From assembly GCF_014652355.1 (NCBI RefSeq), contig NZ_BMYQ01000001.1, forward strand, positions 928,180 through 992,179: a DNA stretch of 64,000 bases, read 5' to 3'. The notes beneath the pieces are model-generated. The model was not told the DNA's origin. It did not search any database and was given only the letters and a program-made list of their open reading frames with translations. Positions 37,321-46,354 of this stretch are shown in pieces. Both the position numbers and the translations under genes were made by a program. The stretch comes from Gemmobacter lanyuensis. Lineage in GTDB: Bacteria; Pseudomonadota; Alphaproteobacteria; Rhodobacterales; Rhodobacteraceae. Numbering within the stretch: the stretch's first letter is position 1; each line of letters starts with the position of its first letter.

Positions 37321-39519
37321 TTATGGTGTTGTCGCGGTGCCCGCAGCGGATACCCCGCCGCGATTGCCCCATTGGTCGCGCGGCTGGACCCAGTAAAACC
37401 AGGTCGCGCCACTGGTCAGGCCGGTATGATCGCGCTGCACGGCCACGCTCGCACCGGCGGCCACGCTCAGCCATTCGGTCGCTGTGATCGAGTTGTTGAC
37501 CGTGTTGCGCAGGATGATCAGGTGCGTGGCGCTCGGATCGTCGATCTGCTCCGCCCGCACGCGGATTGTGCTGCTGGACAGCGCGGTGACGGTCGGCGCG
37601 TCGGGTGTGGCGAGGATGTTGGCCGGGGCCGAGGCCGTCACGGCGACAGACACAGACCAGCCCGATTTGCCGTATTCGCCGACCGTGCGGGCCTGCACCT
37701 GATAGTCAGATCCGACCGACACTGGCGTCACATAACCCGTGATCGTGCCGCTCTCGACCGCATCCTCACTAAACGTCCCGACCGCCTGCCAGCGGCCCCA
37801 GCTGGTGCCATCGTGGCGGCGATACTGGACCTCGTAGGCCTCGGCCGAGGCGCTGGCAGATGCCGCAAACGTAAACTGCACGCGTGGCGTAACCTGCTCA
37901 CCGCTCGTCAACGCCGCCGCGCCACCGCTGATCACAGATGGCACACCCGGCGCCTGGACGCCGCCGATGGTCGCGCCCAGATCACCCAGCTCCACGTCCT
38001 GCTCCTCTGTCGCCGCGTCCCAGTCGTAGATCGCAGCCGAGGTCTCCCGCAGCGTGGCGGGCAATCTCAGCGTGATCGACTGATCGTCATTGATGCCCGC
38101 GGCGGGGTGGATGCTCTCCACCTCATAATCGCCTGACCATGGGCCAAACGGGTCGCCCAGATCCACGGATGCGACCGACCCCGCGACGAGGTCAAATGCG
38201 TCCGGCCACAGCTCGGCCGAGATGGCCCGCTGCAACCGCCCGCGCCGCGCCGCGATTTTGGCGAGGCGCTGCGCCTGGCGGTGATCAGTCACAAAATCCA
38301 GAGCCAGATCCAGCCGTTTGGGCAGCCCACCGTCTGCCGCCACCGCCCCCGGCACCACATAGACCGGCGCCTCTGCCGCCTCATAGTTGCGATCCGGCGC
38401 GGTGTAGGTCGCGACACACTCGGTATAGAGGCTGTCAGACGGCTGCCATCTGGTAAGCTCCAGCGGCTGGCCATCGGCAACATCCTCGATCGTATGGACC
38501 GGGTCGCGGGCAATGGCCGGGACGATGCCCAGCCTGCCCCCTACCCGCACCAGCCGCGATGCCCCGGCGGCGAGCAGCGGGTCAAGCTGATCCTCTAGCT
38601 CTGCCCCATCAGCAAACACCAGCACGCCATCACACCGATAGCGCGGGATCGTGCCGCCAGCCTTGACCGCCACGGCCTGTGCAGCCACATCCGCAGCCCA
38701 CCCGAACGTGTCGAGCATCAGATAATCATCGGCGTAGGACCGGATCGGGTTGGTCCGCAGCGCATCGAGCACGATCAGCGCCTGATTGCGCGAAAACTTG
38801 GTCAGGCCATCGCGCGGGTCGTGAACAAGGCTCCAATCCCCATCAACCGTAAGCGCCGGTGGCGTGGCAGGCCAGCGCTCGCTGCGCTTGTTTTTCTTGC
38901 CGCAATCGAGGCGCGCCCACAGGACCGTCCGGCCGCGCCAGGCATCGGTGCTCGCAAAATACTCGCTCTCGGCCACAATCTGCGCCGGGCATGTCGTCTG
39001 ATCCCCGCGCCCGATCCAGATCTGCACATGTCCATCAAACGGCGCCTCGACCGCCGCGCCACCGGGGCCGGTAAAATCAAACGGGTTGCCGTCCAGCACC
39101 ACGGCCCGCTCGTCAAAATAGACCGTGTAGGAGGTCAGCGCAGACGGGCGGCTGTTCAAGAGATAGCAGATGTAGAGGACCTTGCCCTTGACGGCCCAGC
39201 CTACCGGGGTGCCGGGCGCCCAGCATCGACCATATGCAAATCGGTAGGCGGGGAGCGCGCTCGGGCGCTGCAATTCCTGCCGCTGGGTCTGCGCGCTGGG
39301 TCGCCCCATGAGCGCCGTCGCGGCCGCCGACAGGATAAATGACCCCCCAAGCTGAACCAGCGCAGCACCAACAGCGCCAAACGTTGCAGTAAGAGCCGCG
39401 CCGAATGTCGCGCCATTTGCCATCAGGGCGACGATGGTGCTGATCGGATCAGCGCGCGCCATCGTAGGGTTGAACGCCAGTCCAGTCAGCGCGGTGGTGA
39501 TCAGCAAGAGTTTACGCAT
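37321..39519 (-). CDS. Phage tail tip / host-specificity protein (J-like)
   Basis: 732 residues from ATG 39519. Hydrophobic N-terminal segments (MRKLLLITTALTGLAF and a membrane-like stretch near 40-70), a central tail-tip domain of the gpJ/phage-tail_3 type, and one or two fibronectin III-like domains at the C-terminus (YEVQYRRHDGTSWGRWQAVG, DPSATHLIILRN). It should form the baseplate hub and contact the cell. Its start overlaps the next gene by 8 bp. Confidence 0.75.
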   Translation of the reverse strand: MRKLLLITTALTGLAFNPTMARADPISTIVALMANGATFGAALTATFGAVGAALVQLGGSFILSAAATALMGRPSAQTQRQELQRPSALPAYRFAYGRCWAPGTPVGWAVKGKVLYICYLLNSRPSALTSYTVYFDERAVVLDGNPFDFTGPGGAAVEAPFDGHVQIWIGRGDQTTCPAQIVAESEYFASTDAWRGRTVLWARLDCGKKNKRSERWPATPPALTVDGDWSLVHDPRDGLTKFSRNQALIVLDALRTNPIRSYADDYLMLDTFGWAADVAAQAVAVKAGGTIPRYRCDGVLVFADGAELEDQLDPLLAAGASRLVRVGGRLGIVPAIARDPVHTIEDVADGQPLELTRWQPSDSLYTECVATYTAPDRNYEAAEAPVYVVPGAVAADGGLPKRLDLALDFVTDHRQAQRLAKIAARRGRLQRAISAELWPDAFDLVAGSVASVDLGDPFGPWSGDYEVESIHPAAGINDDQSITLRLPATLRETSAAIYDWDAATEEQDVELGDLGATIGGVQAPGVPSVISGGAAALTSGEQVTPRVQFTFAASASASAEAYEVQYRRHDGTSWGRWQAVGTFSEDAVESGTITGYVTPVSVGSDYQVQARTVGEYGKSGWSVSVAVTASAPANILATPDAPTVTALSSSTIRVRAEQIDDPSATHLIILRNTVNNSITATEWLSVAAGASVAVQRDHTGLTSGATWFYWVQPRDQWGNRGGVSAAGTATTP

Positions 39520-39883
39520 GCCACGCTCGATCAACGGCCCGCACGACGGCGAGGCCGGTTTCGGTTTTGCCCGCCCAAACGCCGGGGCGAACGCAAATCA
39601 CAAGGGTGCGGCCCGCCAGACCGATGGCACCGATGGCATCGCCATCCCGAAGCCCAGCCCGCCGCGCCATTTCGATGGCCAGTGCCTCATGCCCGCCCAT
39701 GCGATGGATCAGCCGGGCGGCCGACAGCGCGCTGTCATACGCGCCGCGCCACGGCGCCAAAGGATCAACACCCCAGAGCGCCGCGAACACGTCGCAGGCG
39801 GACGTGCTGCAGTCCGACCGCCCCCACTCAAATGGGCGATGCATGACGGCCTCCACCGCCGCCCACACTGTCGTCGGGGTCAC
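39512..39883 (-). CDS. DUF6950-type phage tail assembly protein (NlpC/P60-like)
   Basis: 123 residues from GTG 39883, which overlaps the preceding stop (GTGA). The motif RPFEWGRSDCSTSACDVFAAL holds a candidate catalytic Cys and is typical of DUF6950/NlpC-P60-like proteins next to the tail tip (lambda K position). A His (HRMGGHEAL) could complete the site. Possible peptidoglycan hydrolase for DNA entry. An ATG at 39844 is a less likely start, because it would remove the first helix. Confidence 0.65.
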   Translation of the reverse strand: MTPTTVWAAVEAVMHRPFEWGRSDCSTSACDVFAALWGVDPLAPWRGAYDSALSAARLIHRMGGHEALAIEMARRAGLRDGDAIGAIGLAGRTLVICVRPGVWAGKTETGLAVVRAVDRAWHA

Positions 39884-40464
39884 GGCTCAGGCCACAGCGT
39901 CGTACGGGCGCGGGACATGGCGCCAATCAGCCGCAGCCCAGCGGTGTCGCCGGGGTATTTGCGCGACTGATCCTCATGGCTGTGCACGATGGCCGATGCA
40001 CTGCGATAGCTCGGGCCGGTCGTCATGCTGACGGTCAGGCGGTAGAGCTGCACCCCGTCCTGCGCGTCCAGCGTCAGGACCAGACCGTCCATCGTGCCCG
40101 AGGCCAGCGCAACGGGATTGCCGACCAGCAGATTGCCGCCCGGCGCCGTCGTGGCGCCGAGATAGACAGTGCCCGGCCGACCCCGGATGACGGCATCAGC
40201 ATAGGACGCCAGATCTGGCAGATCGCAGACCAACGAAAGCGAAAAGTCCGACGGCAGGCCATTTGCGGCCTCCTCCGGGATCGACACCTCGCCATATTTG
40301 CCCACGCCGGACCATGTCGCAGACGCCCAGCTGATGGCGCCAACTCCGCTATGCGCGCGCACCCGGCCACTTGGCCAGTCCAGATCCACCATCAGGACCG
40401 GGTGCCACACCCCGCCGCCGATCTGCGCCATCAGTGCAGCGCCAACACCCCGCGTCAGGTCCAT
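39880..40464 (-). CDS. Phage minor tail protein
   Basis: 194 residues of mainly beta character (WHPVLMVDLDWPSGRVRAHSG, WSGVGKYGEVSIPEE, GQ-poor). Found in the lambda L/I position between tape measure and tail tip. It overlaps both neighbours (10 bp and 4 bp). Exact role unknown; probably part of the distal tail or baseplate. Confidence 0.6.
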   Translation of the reverse strand: MDLTRGVGAALMAQIGGGVWHPVLMVDLDWPSGRVRAHSGVGAISWASATWSGVGKYGEVSIPEEAANGLPSDFSLSLVCDLPDLASYADAVIRGRPGTVYLGATTAPGGNLLVGNPVALASGTMDGLVLTLDAQDGVQLYRLTVSMTTGPSYRSASAIVHSHEDQSRKYPGDTAGLRLIGAMSRARTTLWPEP

Positions 40465-41117
40465 GGGTCGACCTCCGAAAATCCACCAACCTCGTCCGCA
40501 AAAACCTCGCGGAACGACCAGCTATAGGACCAATCGGCACCCGCAGTCTGGATGCCGATCGGCAAAGCCTCGGGCCGAAACACCCGGCTCTCCCATGCGT
40601 CAAACGTCACGGGCCCACCCGCGAGCGGCTCACCCAACACCTTGATATCCACAGACCCGGCGTCATTGACCGTGGCCAGATTGATCACCTGCCAGACCGA
40701 ACCCGCCACGCTGATCCGGTCGCCCGGGCGCGCGACTGGATAGCCCGGCGGCAGACCCGTGGCCCGGAACGCGGAGACCCCGCCCGACGTAACGACCGTG
40801 GCAGAGATCGTGGGCCGCCAGAATGCTGCATCGCCGAATTGGGCGTCGGACAGCTGCCAATACGGTCGCCATGATGTCAGGCGCACCGCATTGACGCCGC
40901 CATCCAGTAGCCCGATCAGACCCTCCATGTAGCCGGGGGCAAGCAACCCGCCAGCCTTAGCCGAGACAGTCATCTCAACCATGCGCCGCGGGCGCTGGCT
41001 GGCCTGCATCTGGTCGCGCCCGGTCAGGGCCGATCTGATGCGTGCAACCGGCTGCGCAATGGTCCAGCTACGCGCAGACGCGCGGACCGGTGGCCAGGCA
41101 ATGACCTTGATTGTCAT
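40455..41117 (-). CDS. Phage distal tail protein candidate
   Basis: 220 residues. Trp-rich beta protein (SWRPYWQLSDAQFGDAAFWR, VFRPEALPIGIQTAGADWSY). It directly follows the tape measure gene (ATGA overlap), the usual place of the distal tail/baseplate adapter. No catalytic motif. Function inferred from position. Confidence 0.6.
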   Translation of the reverse strand: MTIKVIAWPPVRASARSWTIAQPVARIRSALTGRDQMQASQRPRRMVEMTVSAKAGGLLAPGYMEGLIGLLDGGVNAVRLTSWRPYWQLSDAQFGDAAFWRPTISATVVTSGGVSAFRATGLPPGYPVARPGDRISVAGSVWQVINLATVNDAGSVDIKVLGEPLAGGPVTFDAWESRVFRPEALPIGIQTAGADWSYSWSFREVFADEVGGFSEVDPWT

Positions 41118-43147
41118 ATGATCCGTCCGAACTTTTTGGTCGATGCCATCGCCCTACCCGTCGCGCTGACGGATTGGCGCACGATCGTCGGGGCGGCGCC
41201 TTGCACCTCCCCCCTTGCCGCCTGACGTGCCACCCTCAGGATCACGCCCTCGTCGCTATAGGCCGTCACAACCAGCCCCTGCGGCTGCGCCGAGGCGGCC
41301 TTGGTGTGATCGATCACGGTCTCATTTGGGTGCAAGAGGGCCGGGAAGCCACCTTTCCCGTCAAGGCCGCCAGAGCGGCCGCCCTTTCCGGTGTACCCTC
41401 CGCCATCAAAGGACAGCAGACCACCGAGCCAAGATACAATCCCGCCGCCGCCCGCCGCGTCGATCAGCCCGAGGCCAGCCTTCTGCATCTGGATCTTCGC
41501 AATCTCCATCAAGAGGTTAGCCAGCGCCTGTTTGGCAGCATCTGACCCCTCCAGGATTGCCCCGAACACATCTCCCAAGGCATCTCGGCCACGCGCTGCC
41601 TGTTGCTGCATGGCGCTGATCTTGTCCCGCGCATCCTCCGCACGCTGCGCCGCCTCAGCATATGCTGCGGCCTGCTTCTCAATCTCGGCCGACAGCTCCG
41701 GCGTGACGGCCTTGCCCTCCTTCTGGGCCGCGATCAGCAGCTCAGCCTTCTTCTTGGCATAGTCCGCCGCATCGCCATATTTCAGGTGAGAGTCGGCGGA
41801 AGCCGAGACCGCCTCAGCCTCGAGGGTGAATGCCTCGATTTGCTGCTGCAACCGCTCCACCGCAGCGGCGTAGTCGTCCTTCGACGCCGCCTTGCCACCA
41901 CGCCCGCCGCCAGTTGACTTGCCTGCATCCAACCATGCCGATTGCGTGCGCTCGAGACGAATCCCGCGGGCCTCATTCACGCCGGCGCGGTTCTCAAGAA
42001 TGGCCTCGCGCCGATCATCAGTGACCACTGGCGCATCCGTCGCTGCGGCCTTCGCCTTAGCGGCATCCCAAAGCGTTGCCGCCAAACCAGCTGCACTTTT
42101 GATGGCATCGTCCAGCCAGTCCGACCCTGGAACTGAATCCAGTAGCGCGGCAGCGGCAGCCCTGATTTTATCCATCGACACCAAAGCATCAGCCGCAGCG
42201 TCGCGCGTCGCGTACAGCTGCAGCGCTGCATCTGCGAGGCTCTTCCCCCATTCGCTCGTTTCTAGAGACGTGCCACTGATCGCAGCCAGCACAGCCGAGG
42301 CCGCATCTGCCTGTTCATATAGGCTATTCGCAGAAGACCATGCTTCTAGCGCATCGGAAACTCGGTAAATTTCTTCAACCGTCAAGCCTAGGCTTTCGGT
42401 AATTACCCCAATCGACTCGTTTGCCAGAAGGATATTGTCCGCGACACCTATACCGAGCGCACGCGCCTCGTCCACGCTCATCGCCTCATATTCAGCGAGG
42501 CGCTGCTGCAACTCGCGTACTTGGGCCGCAGCGCTGATGATGCCATTGTCTGCAAGCCCGGAAATCGCGCCACGCGCCGCTTCACGCGCCTCGAATTCTG
42601 CAAGCTCCTGCTTTTTATTGAGGACGAGCTCAAGCTCTTCCGTGATCGCCCCATAACGCTTGATGATATCCTCACTCGACATTTCAGTCATGGAGCGAAG
42701 ACCATCTGTCGCATCGGATAGGCGCTTGAGAGCCGCCGATGCATCGCCAGCGCTTGCCCCTGTTTCGAAGAGGCTGCCAACTAATGGCCCAAGAATAGCA
42801 ACCGCGGCACCAGCAGCTGCGCCAAAAGCGCCAAAACCACCGAGCAACTGCGGAAGCTGCTGGCCGAGAGCCTGAGACGCTGAAGTGCCAGCTGCAACCT
42901 GAACAGCGAAGTCCTGCAGCTGAAAGCTGGCATTCTGGATCATCATGGTACGCCCACCAGCTCGGCCTATAGCCTCGCCAGCCCTCTCAGCGTTGCGCGC
43001 AATATTGCGATTCATCGTCGCCATGCGGTCTTCCATGCCTTTCGCCGTGCGATTGGTCAGGCCCTGGGCTTTGGCCATCTGTGCCTCAAATTTTTTGAGG
43101 GTGGCTTCCATGCGGACGATGAGGGCGGACTCGGCGCTCTGGGCCAT
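41114..43147 (-). CDS. Phage tail tape measure protein
   Basis: 677 residues, Ala-rich and largely helical. One strong membrane segment (GAFGAAAGAAVAILGPLVGSLF, about 120-140), long coiled-coil stretches, and a Gly-rich C-terminal end. It sets tail length; by the usual 1.5 angstrom per residue rule this gives a tail of about 100 nm. Located between tail chaperone and distal tail genes. Confidence 0.85.
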   Translation of the reverse strand: MAQSAESALIVRMEATLKKFEAQMAKAQGLTNRTAKGMEDRMATMNRNIARNAERAGEAIGRAGGRTMMIQNASFQLQDFAVQVAAGTSASQALGQQLPQLLGGFGAFGAAAGAAVAILGPLVGSLFETGASAGDASAALKRLSDATDGLRSMTEMSSEDIIKRYGAITEELELVLNKKQELAEFEAREAARGAISGLADNGIISAAAQVRELQQRLAEYEAMSVDEARALGIGVADNILLANESIGVITESLGLTVEEIYRVSDALEAWSSANSLYEQADAASAVLAAISGTSLETSEWGKSLADAALQLYATRDAAADALVSMDKIRAAAAALLDSVPGSDWLDDAIKSAAGLAATLWDAAKAKAAATDAPVVTDDRREAILENRAGVNEARGIRLERTQSAWLDAGKSTGGGRGGKAASKDDYAAAVERLQQQIEAFTLEAEAVSASADSHLKYGDAADYAKKKAELLIAAQKEGKAVTPELSAEIEKQAAAYAEAAQRAEDARDKISAMQQQAARGRDALGDVFGAILEGSDAAKQALANLLMEIAKIQMQKAGLGLIDAAGGGGIVSWLGGLLSFDGGGYTGKGGRSGGLDGKGGFPALLHPNETVIDHTKAASAQPQGLVVTAYSDEGVILRVARQAARGEVQGAAPTIVRQSVSATGRAMASTKKFGRII

Positions 43148-43149
43148 GA

Positions 43150-43695
43150 TCAGGTCTCCGGTTCGTATTTCGCCAGGATTTCGGCAAATTCATCTTCGGA
43201 CATCGGCGCGACCTGCGTCTTGCCCGCGGCATTGAAGCCCCTGACCATGTTGACAAAATCCGCATATCTGGTCTGGCGCAGGTCGCTTGGCGTCATGCCG
43301 AGCGTCTGGCAGATCATCGCGACATCAGACAAGCGCAGGGGCCTTGGCTCTTGCCGCTCAGGCGCAGCAGTCTCAGAGCCCTCGATCCCCGCCATGACAT
43401 GCATCAGCAGATCAAGGGCAAGATCGGCCATGCCCATAAACCCCGCACCAGCCGACAATCGATCATCGATGAGCGATTTCGCCCGAAGGGCATCCATCCC
43501 GCCGCCGATCAGGCCAAGGCGGATCGTGTGGTATACATCGCGCGCGGCGAAGCGCGACATGCTGAGGCGCTGGAAGATGACGCCGATCGGGGCAGGATCC
43601 TTCCCATCCCCACAGGCCTGCTCCAAGTCTAGGATCTCGCCAAAGCGGAGCGCAAACTTGCGCTCTCGCCCTGCAAACTCTCGGATCAGCTCCAT
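43150..43695 (-). CDS. Tail assembly chaperone, GTA/Phage_TAC_11-like
   Basis: 181 residues from ATG 43695 (TGATG overlap with the tube gene). The first 100 residues (MELIREFAGRERKFALRFGE, VYHTIRLGLIGGGM) match the gene-transfer-agent family chaperone. The remaining 80 residues (LRLSDVAMICQTLGMTPSDL, MVRGFNAAGK) look like the second chaperone part (GpT type). Both are in one frame, so no programmed frameshift seems needed. It sits between tube and tape measure as expected. Confidence 0.7.
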   Translation of the reverse strand: MELIREFAGRERKFALRFGEILDLEQACGDGKDPAPIGVIFQRLSMSRFAARDVYHTIRLGLIGGGMDALRAKSLIDDRLSAGAGFMGMADLALDLLMHVMAGIEGSETAAPERQEPRPLRLSDVAMICQTLGMTPSDLRQTRYADFVNMVRGFNAAGKTQVAPMSEDEFAEILAKYEPET

Positions 43696-44132
43696 CAGGT
43701 CGCAGCCGTCCAGACGCGGCGCCCAGCAGCGGTCAAGGTCGCGCTGAAGTTGACAACACCGCCGCCTTCTTTGGTCAGCTCCAGGCTGGTCAGGATCGTG
43801 GGAACGGTCCAATGGCCGCCGTGATTGACCGAGCTCTCGTCAAAGATGATCCGGGTGTTTTTGGCAGCACCGCTGTCGGACCACGAGCGCCACGTCTGCC
43901 AGGCTTCCTGCGTCACGGTACCGCTCATGGTGACCGTGGTGTTCTGGGCCTCTGTCCAGCGCTCCCAGAATACCTCGTTGTCCAGCGGGTCCGTGCAGTC
44001 AAACGTCATCGCCTCGCCCGTCGTATTCTCGAGCTGCACCGACCACTGATTGGCGCCACAGGTGAATGCAAACACCTCGGTCGGGCTTGCGCCATTCCCG
44101 ACCTGGACAACAAGCCGTTTCGATTTCGCCAT
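43695..44132 (-). CDS. Phage major tail tube protein
   Basis: 145 residues, all-beta: FAFTCGANQWSVQLENTTGE, WERWTEAQNTTVTMSGTVTQ, ending in a beta-rich tail. Size and position fit the tail tube subunit of siphoviruses. I infer this mostly from order and fold character. Confidence 0.7.
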   Translation of the reverse strand: MAKSKRLVVQVGNGASPTEVFAFTCGANQWSVQLENTTGEAMTFDCTDPLDNEVFWERWTEAQNTTVTMSGTVTQEAWQTWRSWSDSGAAKNTRIIFDESSVNHGGHWTVPTILTSLELTKEGGGVVNFSATLTAAGRRVWTAAT

Positions 44133-44135
44133 GGA

Positions 44136-44303
44136 TCAATCCTCCGATTTGGCGTTGCGTTTTGCCGGGATGACCTCGGCCAGCCTCGCCGCAACGAGCG
44201 CGTGCCCGATGCGGCGCGGAACAGTGTGACAGCCCGGCGCATAGGCCAAGCTGAGCCCGCTGCTGACCCGAAAGGTAGCAGGAGAAATTACCAGTATTTT
44301 CAT
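44136..44303 (-). CDS. Small phage protein between tail completion and tube genes
   Basis: 55 residues: MKILVISPATFRVSSGLSLA ... IGHALVAARLAEVIPAKR. It starts 5 bp after the stop of 44309-44785 and ends 3 bp before the tube gene, filling the gap exactly. Short but in the right frame and spacing. Unknown function; a small tail-adapter or a head-tail joining cofactor is possible. Confidence 0.5.
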   Translation of the reverse strand: MKILVISPATFRVSSGLSLAYAPGCHTVPRRIGHALVAARLAEVIPAKRNAKSED

Positions 44304-44308
44304 GGGGC

Positions 44309-44785
44309 TCAGGCGCTCTTTATTGCCCGCGTGATCGCGCGAGAAATGTTGCCCTTGACCTTCGTTCGCTTGGCCCGCCATGCGGGAAAAAAGAAGGGGT
44401 GCGCATTCATAACCTTTGTGCCGAACTCTTGCAGCCTCGCGACATCGGTGTCGAAATAGCCACCGCGTTTTTGGTCGCGTGCCCGAGTGCCCGAAGCTCT
44501 GGCCTGCCGTCGCTTTGTCTGCTCTGTGCCGCCGGCGTAAATTGTGATCAGCATCGTGCCGTATTCGGTCTTGCCGACCTTGCCGATCGTCAGCGCCCCC
44601 GCCGGAGCATCCCCCCACGTCCAACCGATGCTTTCTCGCAAAGCTCCAGTATCGACAGGAGCAAATCGGCGCATGGTCGCCACGACATCATCCGCGGCCT
44701 TTTCCATCTCGACGCGGACAGCATCACGAACCTTCTTCGGTATAGCCGTCCACCGGCGGTTCAGCTCATTGAGCCCCTGCACCAT
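44309..44785 (-). CDS. HK97 gp10-like tail completion protein
   Basis: 158 residues. The HK97-gp10 pattern is clear: MEKAADDVVATMRRFAPVDTG ALRESIGW, then TEYGTMLITIYAGG and NAHPFFFPAWRAKRTKVKGN. It joins the neck to the tail. It is followed by the DUF3168 gene upstream, the standard order. Confidence 0.8.
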   Translation of the reverse strand: MVQGLNELNRRWTAIPKKVRDAVRVEMEKAADDVVATMRRFAPVDTGALRESIGWTWGDAPAGALTIGKVGKTEYGTMLITIYAGGTEQTKRRQARASGTRARDQKRGGYFDTDVARLQEFGTKVMNAHPFFFPAWRAKRTKVKGNISRAITRAIKSA

Positions 44786-44788
44786 CCC

Positions 44789-45187
44789 TCAATCCTCGAT
44801 CGTGCATTCGACGGGCACGACGCCGTGATATCCGCCCCCGGGATCATCAAAGACCCGCATCGAAAGCACCTGCATGGCAATGAGCTGGCCGTCGATCAAA
44901 CTGGGCTCCGCCCCATCTAGCGCCCGTTTTACGGCGTCGCACATCGCCTTGACCTCGCGCTTCCCGTCCTGCGCGTCCGACCAGAGGTCGAGCTGCACCG
45001 TCTCCACCCTCCCCGAGGAACAGACCTCCTCGTCAAAGACCACATCGCTGGGCCCGAAGGTGATGCAGGGCGACTGCACAGTTGACGGCGGGGCATCACA
45101 GACCCTGTCCCCCACGAAAGCGGAAACGGCGGCATCGCCGATAAGCAGCTCATAGATGGCGCGCTGCAGAGCATTGCTCACGCTCAT
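44789..45187 (-). CDS. DUF3168 tail terminator protein
   Basis: 132 residues from ATG 45187: LQRAIYELLIGDAAVSAFVG at the N-terminus and VQLDLWSDAQDGKREVKAMC in the middle, both typical of DUF3168 (HK97 gp11-like). The long open frame upstream is another reading of the previous gene. It overlaps that gene by 4 bp. Confidence 0.8.
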   Translation of the reverse strand: MSVSNALQRAIYELLIGDAAVSAFVGDRVCDAPPSTVQSPCITFGPSDVVFDEEVCSSGRVETVQLDLWSDAQDGKREVKAMCDAVKRALDGAEPSLIDGQLIAMQVLSMRVFDDPGGGYHGVVPVECTIED

Positions 45188-45522
45188 TGCGGCACCCCGC
45201 TCTCTGCTGTGATTTCCAGCCAGGCCCGGTCCTGTGACGGCACCGGCGCGGTGCGGACATTGTAGACCCGGCCGGTGCGCAGGTCTCGGATACGCCAATC
45301 GATCGCGCAGCTCCGCGCGGCCGAGCAATTGCGCACCGTGATCACGACGGGCTGGCGCCCTGCCAGCCGAGCCGCAATTACGGTTTCGGACCCACGAAGG
45401 TATCGGATGTTCGCCCAACAGGCATACTGCTCGGACCATCCCTGCAGGACACCACCCTGGCCATTCGGCGCCACAGTGGGGGCGTCAAACGCGATCCTCG
45501 AACTCAGTTGACCTGCCTGCAT
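45184..45522 (-). CDS. Head closure protein (SPP1 gp16-like)
   Basis: 112 residues from ATG 45522. Family pattern LSSRIAFDAPTVAPNGQGGV, then WANIRYLRGSE and CAIDWRIRDLRTGRVYNV. Closes the portal after packaging and links to the tail. Standard order: connector, closure, gp10, terminator. Confidence 0.75.
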   Translation of the reverse strand: MQAGQLSSRIAFDAPTVAPNGQGGVLQGWSEQYACWANIRYLRGSETVIAARLAGRQPVVITVRNCSAARSCAIDWRIRDLRTGRVYNVRTAPVPSQDRAWLEITAESGVPQ

Positions 45523-45596
45523 TTTGCATCCCTCGCGTGTTGACGATCTCGATCCGCGCAACCAATGATGGATCATCGGTAACCATGGAGTTTGGT

Positions 45597-45749
45597 ATGG
45601 AAATTCTTCTGCTTATTTGGCTGGTCTGCGCGGGACTTGCATACATGGTCGCACGAGACCGAGCCCCCAACAAAGCCGGCCTGGCCGCGCTGTTGGGCTT
45701 TCTCCTTGGTCCAATCGGGGTCTTGATCAGCTTCTTCATGAAGCCTTAA
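45597..45749 (+). CDS. Two-helix membrane protein inside the late operon (moron candidate)
   Basis: 50 residues on the opposite strand to all neighbouring head genes. Start ATG 45597 has TGGAG 6 bp upstream; an ATG at 45585 is less likely. Two hydrophobic helices (ILLLIWLVCAGLAYMVA and GLAALLGFLLGPIGVLISFF) around a short basic loop (RDRAPNKA). Resembles small inner-membrane proteins carried by prophages for superinfection exclusion or host membrane change. Independent expression from the lysogen is likely. Confidence 0.55.
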   Translation: MEILLLIWLVCAGLAYMVARDRAPNKAGLAALLGFLLGPIGVLISFFMKP

Positions 45750-45783
45750 TGCCAAGCGGCGCCCCTCAACGGGGCGCCACACG

Positions 45784-46353
45784 TCATAAAATCTTGCGAT
45801 ATCTCGCCAACAATGCGCTGCATGTCATTGGCAACTCTGCTGGATCGCCGCCAGTAAGACCACGATTCCTGTACCAGTGGTCAACTAGCATCAGAGCCGC
45901 CAAACGAATAGGGGCTGGAACCTCCTCCGGCGATCCAAACCCAGCGACGAAGTCAATCACGATCGGGAAGCGAGCATGCCCGAGCCGAGGCAGCTCTTCG
46001 CCAGACCCCCATTGCAACGTCGGCGCAGCACCAAGCGGCGCGACAAGACGATAAGCTGATGCGTCGAGCACTTGCTCCACGCCAGCGACGTCAAGATAGC
46101 GAACCTCTGCAGATATGACTGGCTCTACCGGGAGCTCGATAAACGGAGGCCAAGATGGCAACTCAAGCCGCCAAGTCTGGCCTAGGATAGCCCTCCCGAG
46201 AATCCCGGAGGGGCCGTCGAGATAGTCAGCCGCCGCGGAGGCCAGCGCCAAAATCACTGCATCGTCATCGTCACCGTCGATGCGGCAGTGCGCTTTCGCC
46301 TCGTCTACCGCGACAAGCGCCGCGCTTGGTGCAGAAATCCGCGACAGCATCAT
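45784..46353 (-). CDS. Head-tail connector protein (gp6-like)
   Basis: About 189 residues from tandem ATG codons 46353/46350. VAVDEAKAHCRIDGDDDDAVILALASAAADYLD is split here as the gp6-type start, ending RLAALMLVDHWYRNRG ... ALLARYRKIL. The family forms the ring below the portal. The upstream part of the open frame is a reverse reading of the repeat gene and was left out. Confidence 0.75.
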   Translation of the reverse strand: MMLSRISAPSAALVAVDEAKAHCRIDGDDDDAVILALASAAADYLDGPSGILGRAILGQTWRLELPSWPPFIELPVEPVISAEVRYLDVAGVEQVLDASAYRLVAPLGAAPTLQWGSGEELPRLGHARFPIVIDFVAGFGSPEEVPAPIRLAALMLVDHWYRNRGLTGGDPAELPMTCSALLARYRKIL

Positions 46354-46354
46354 T

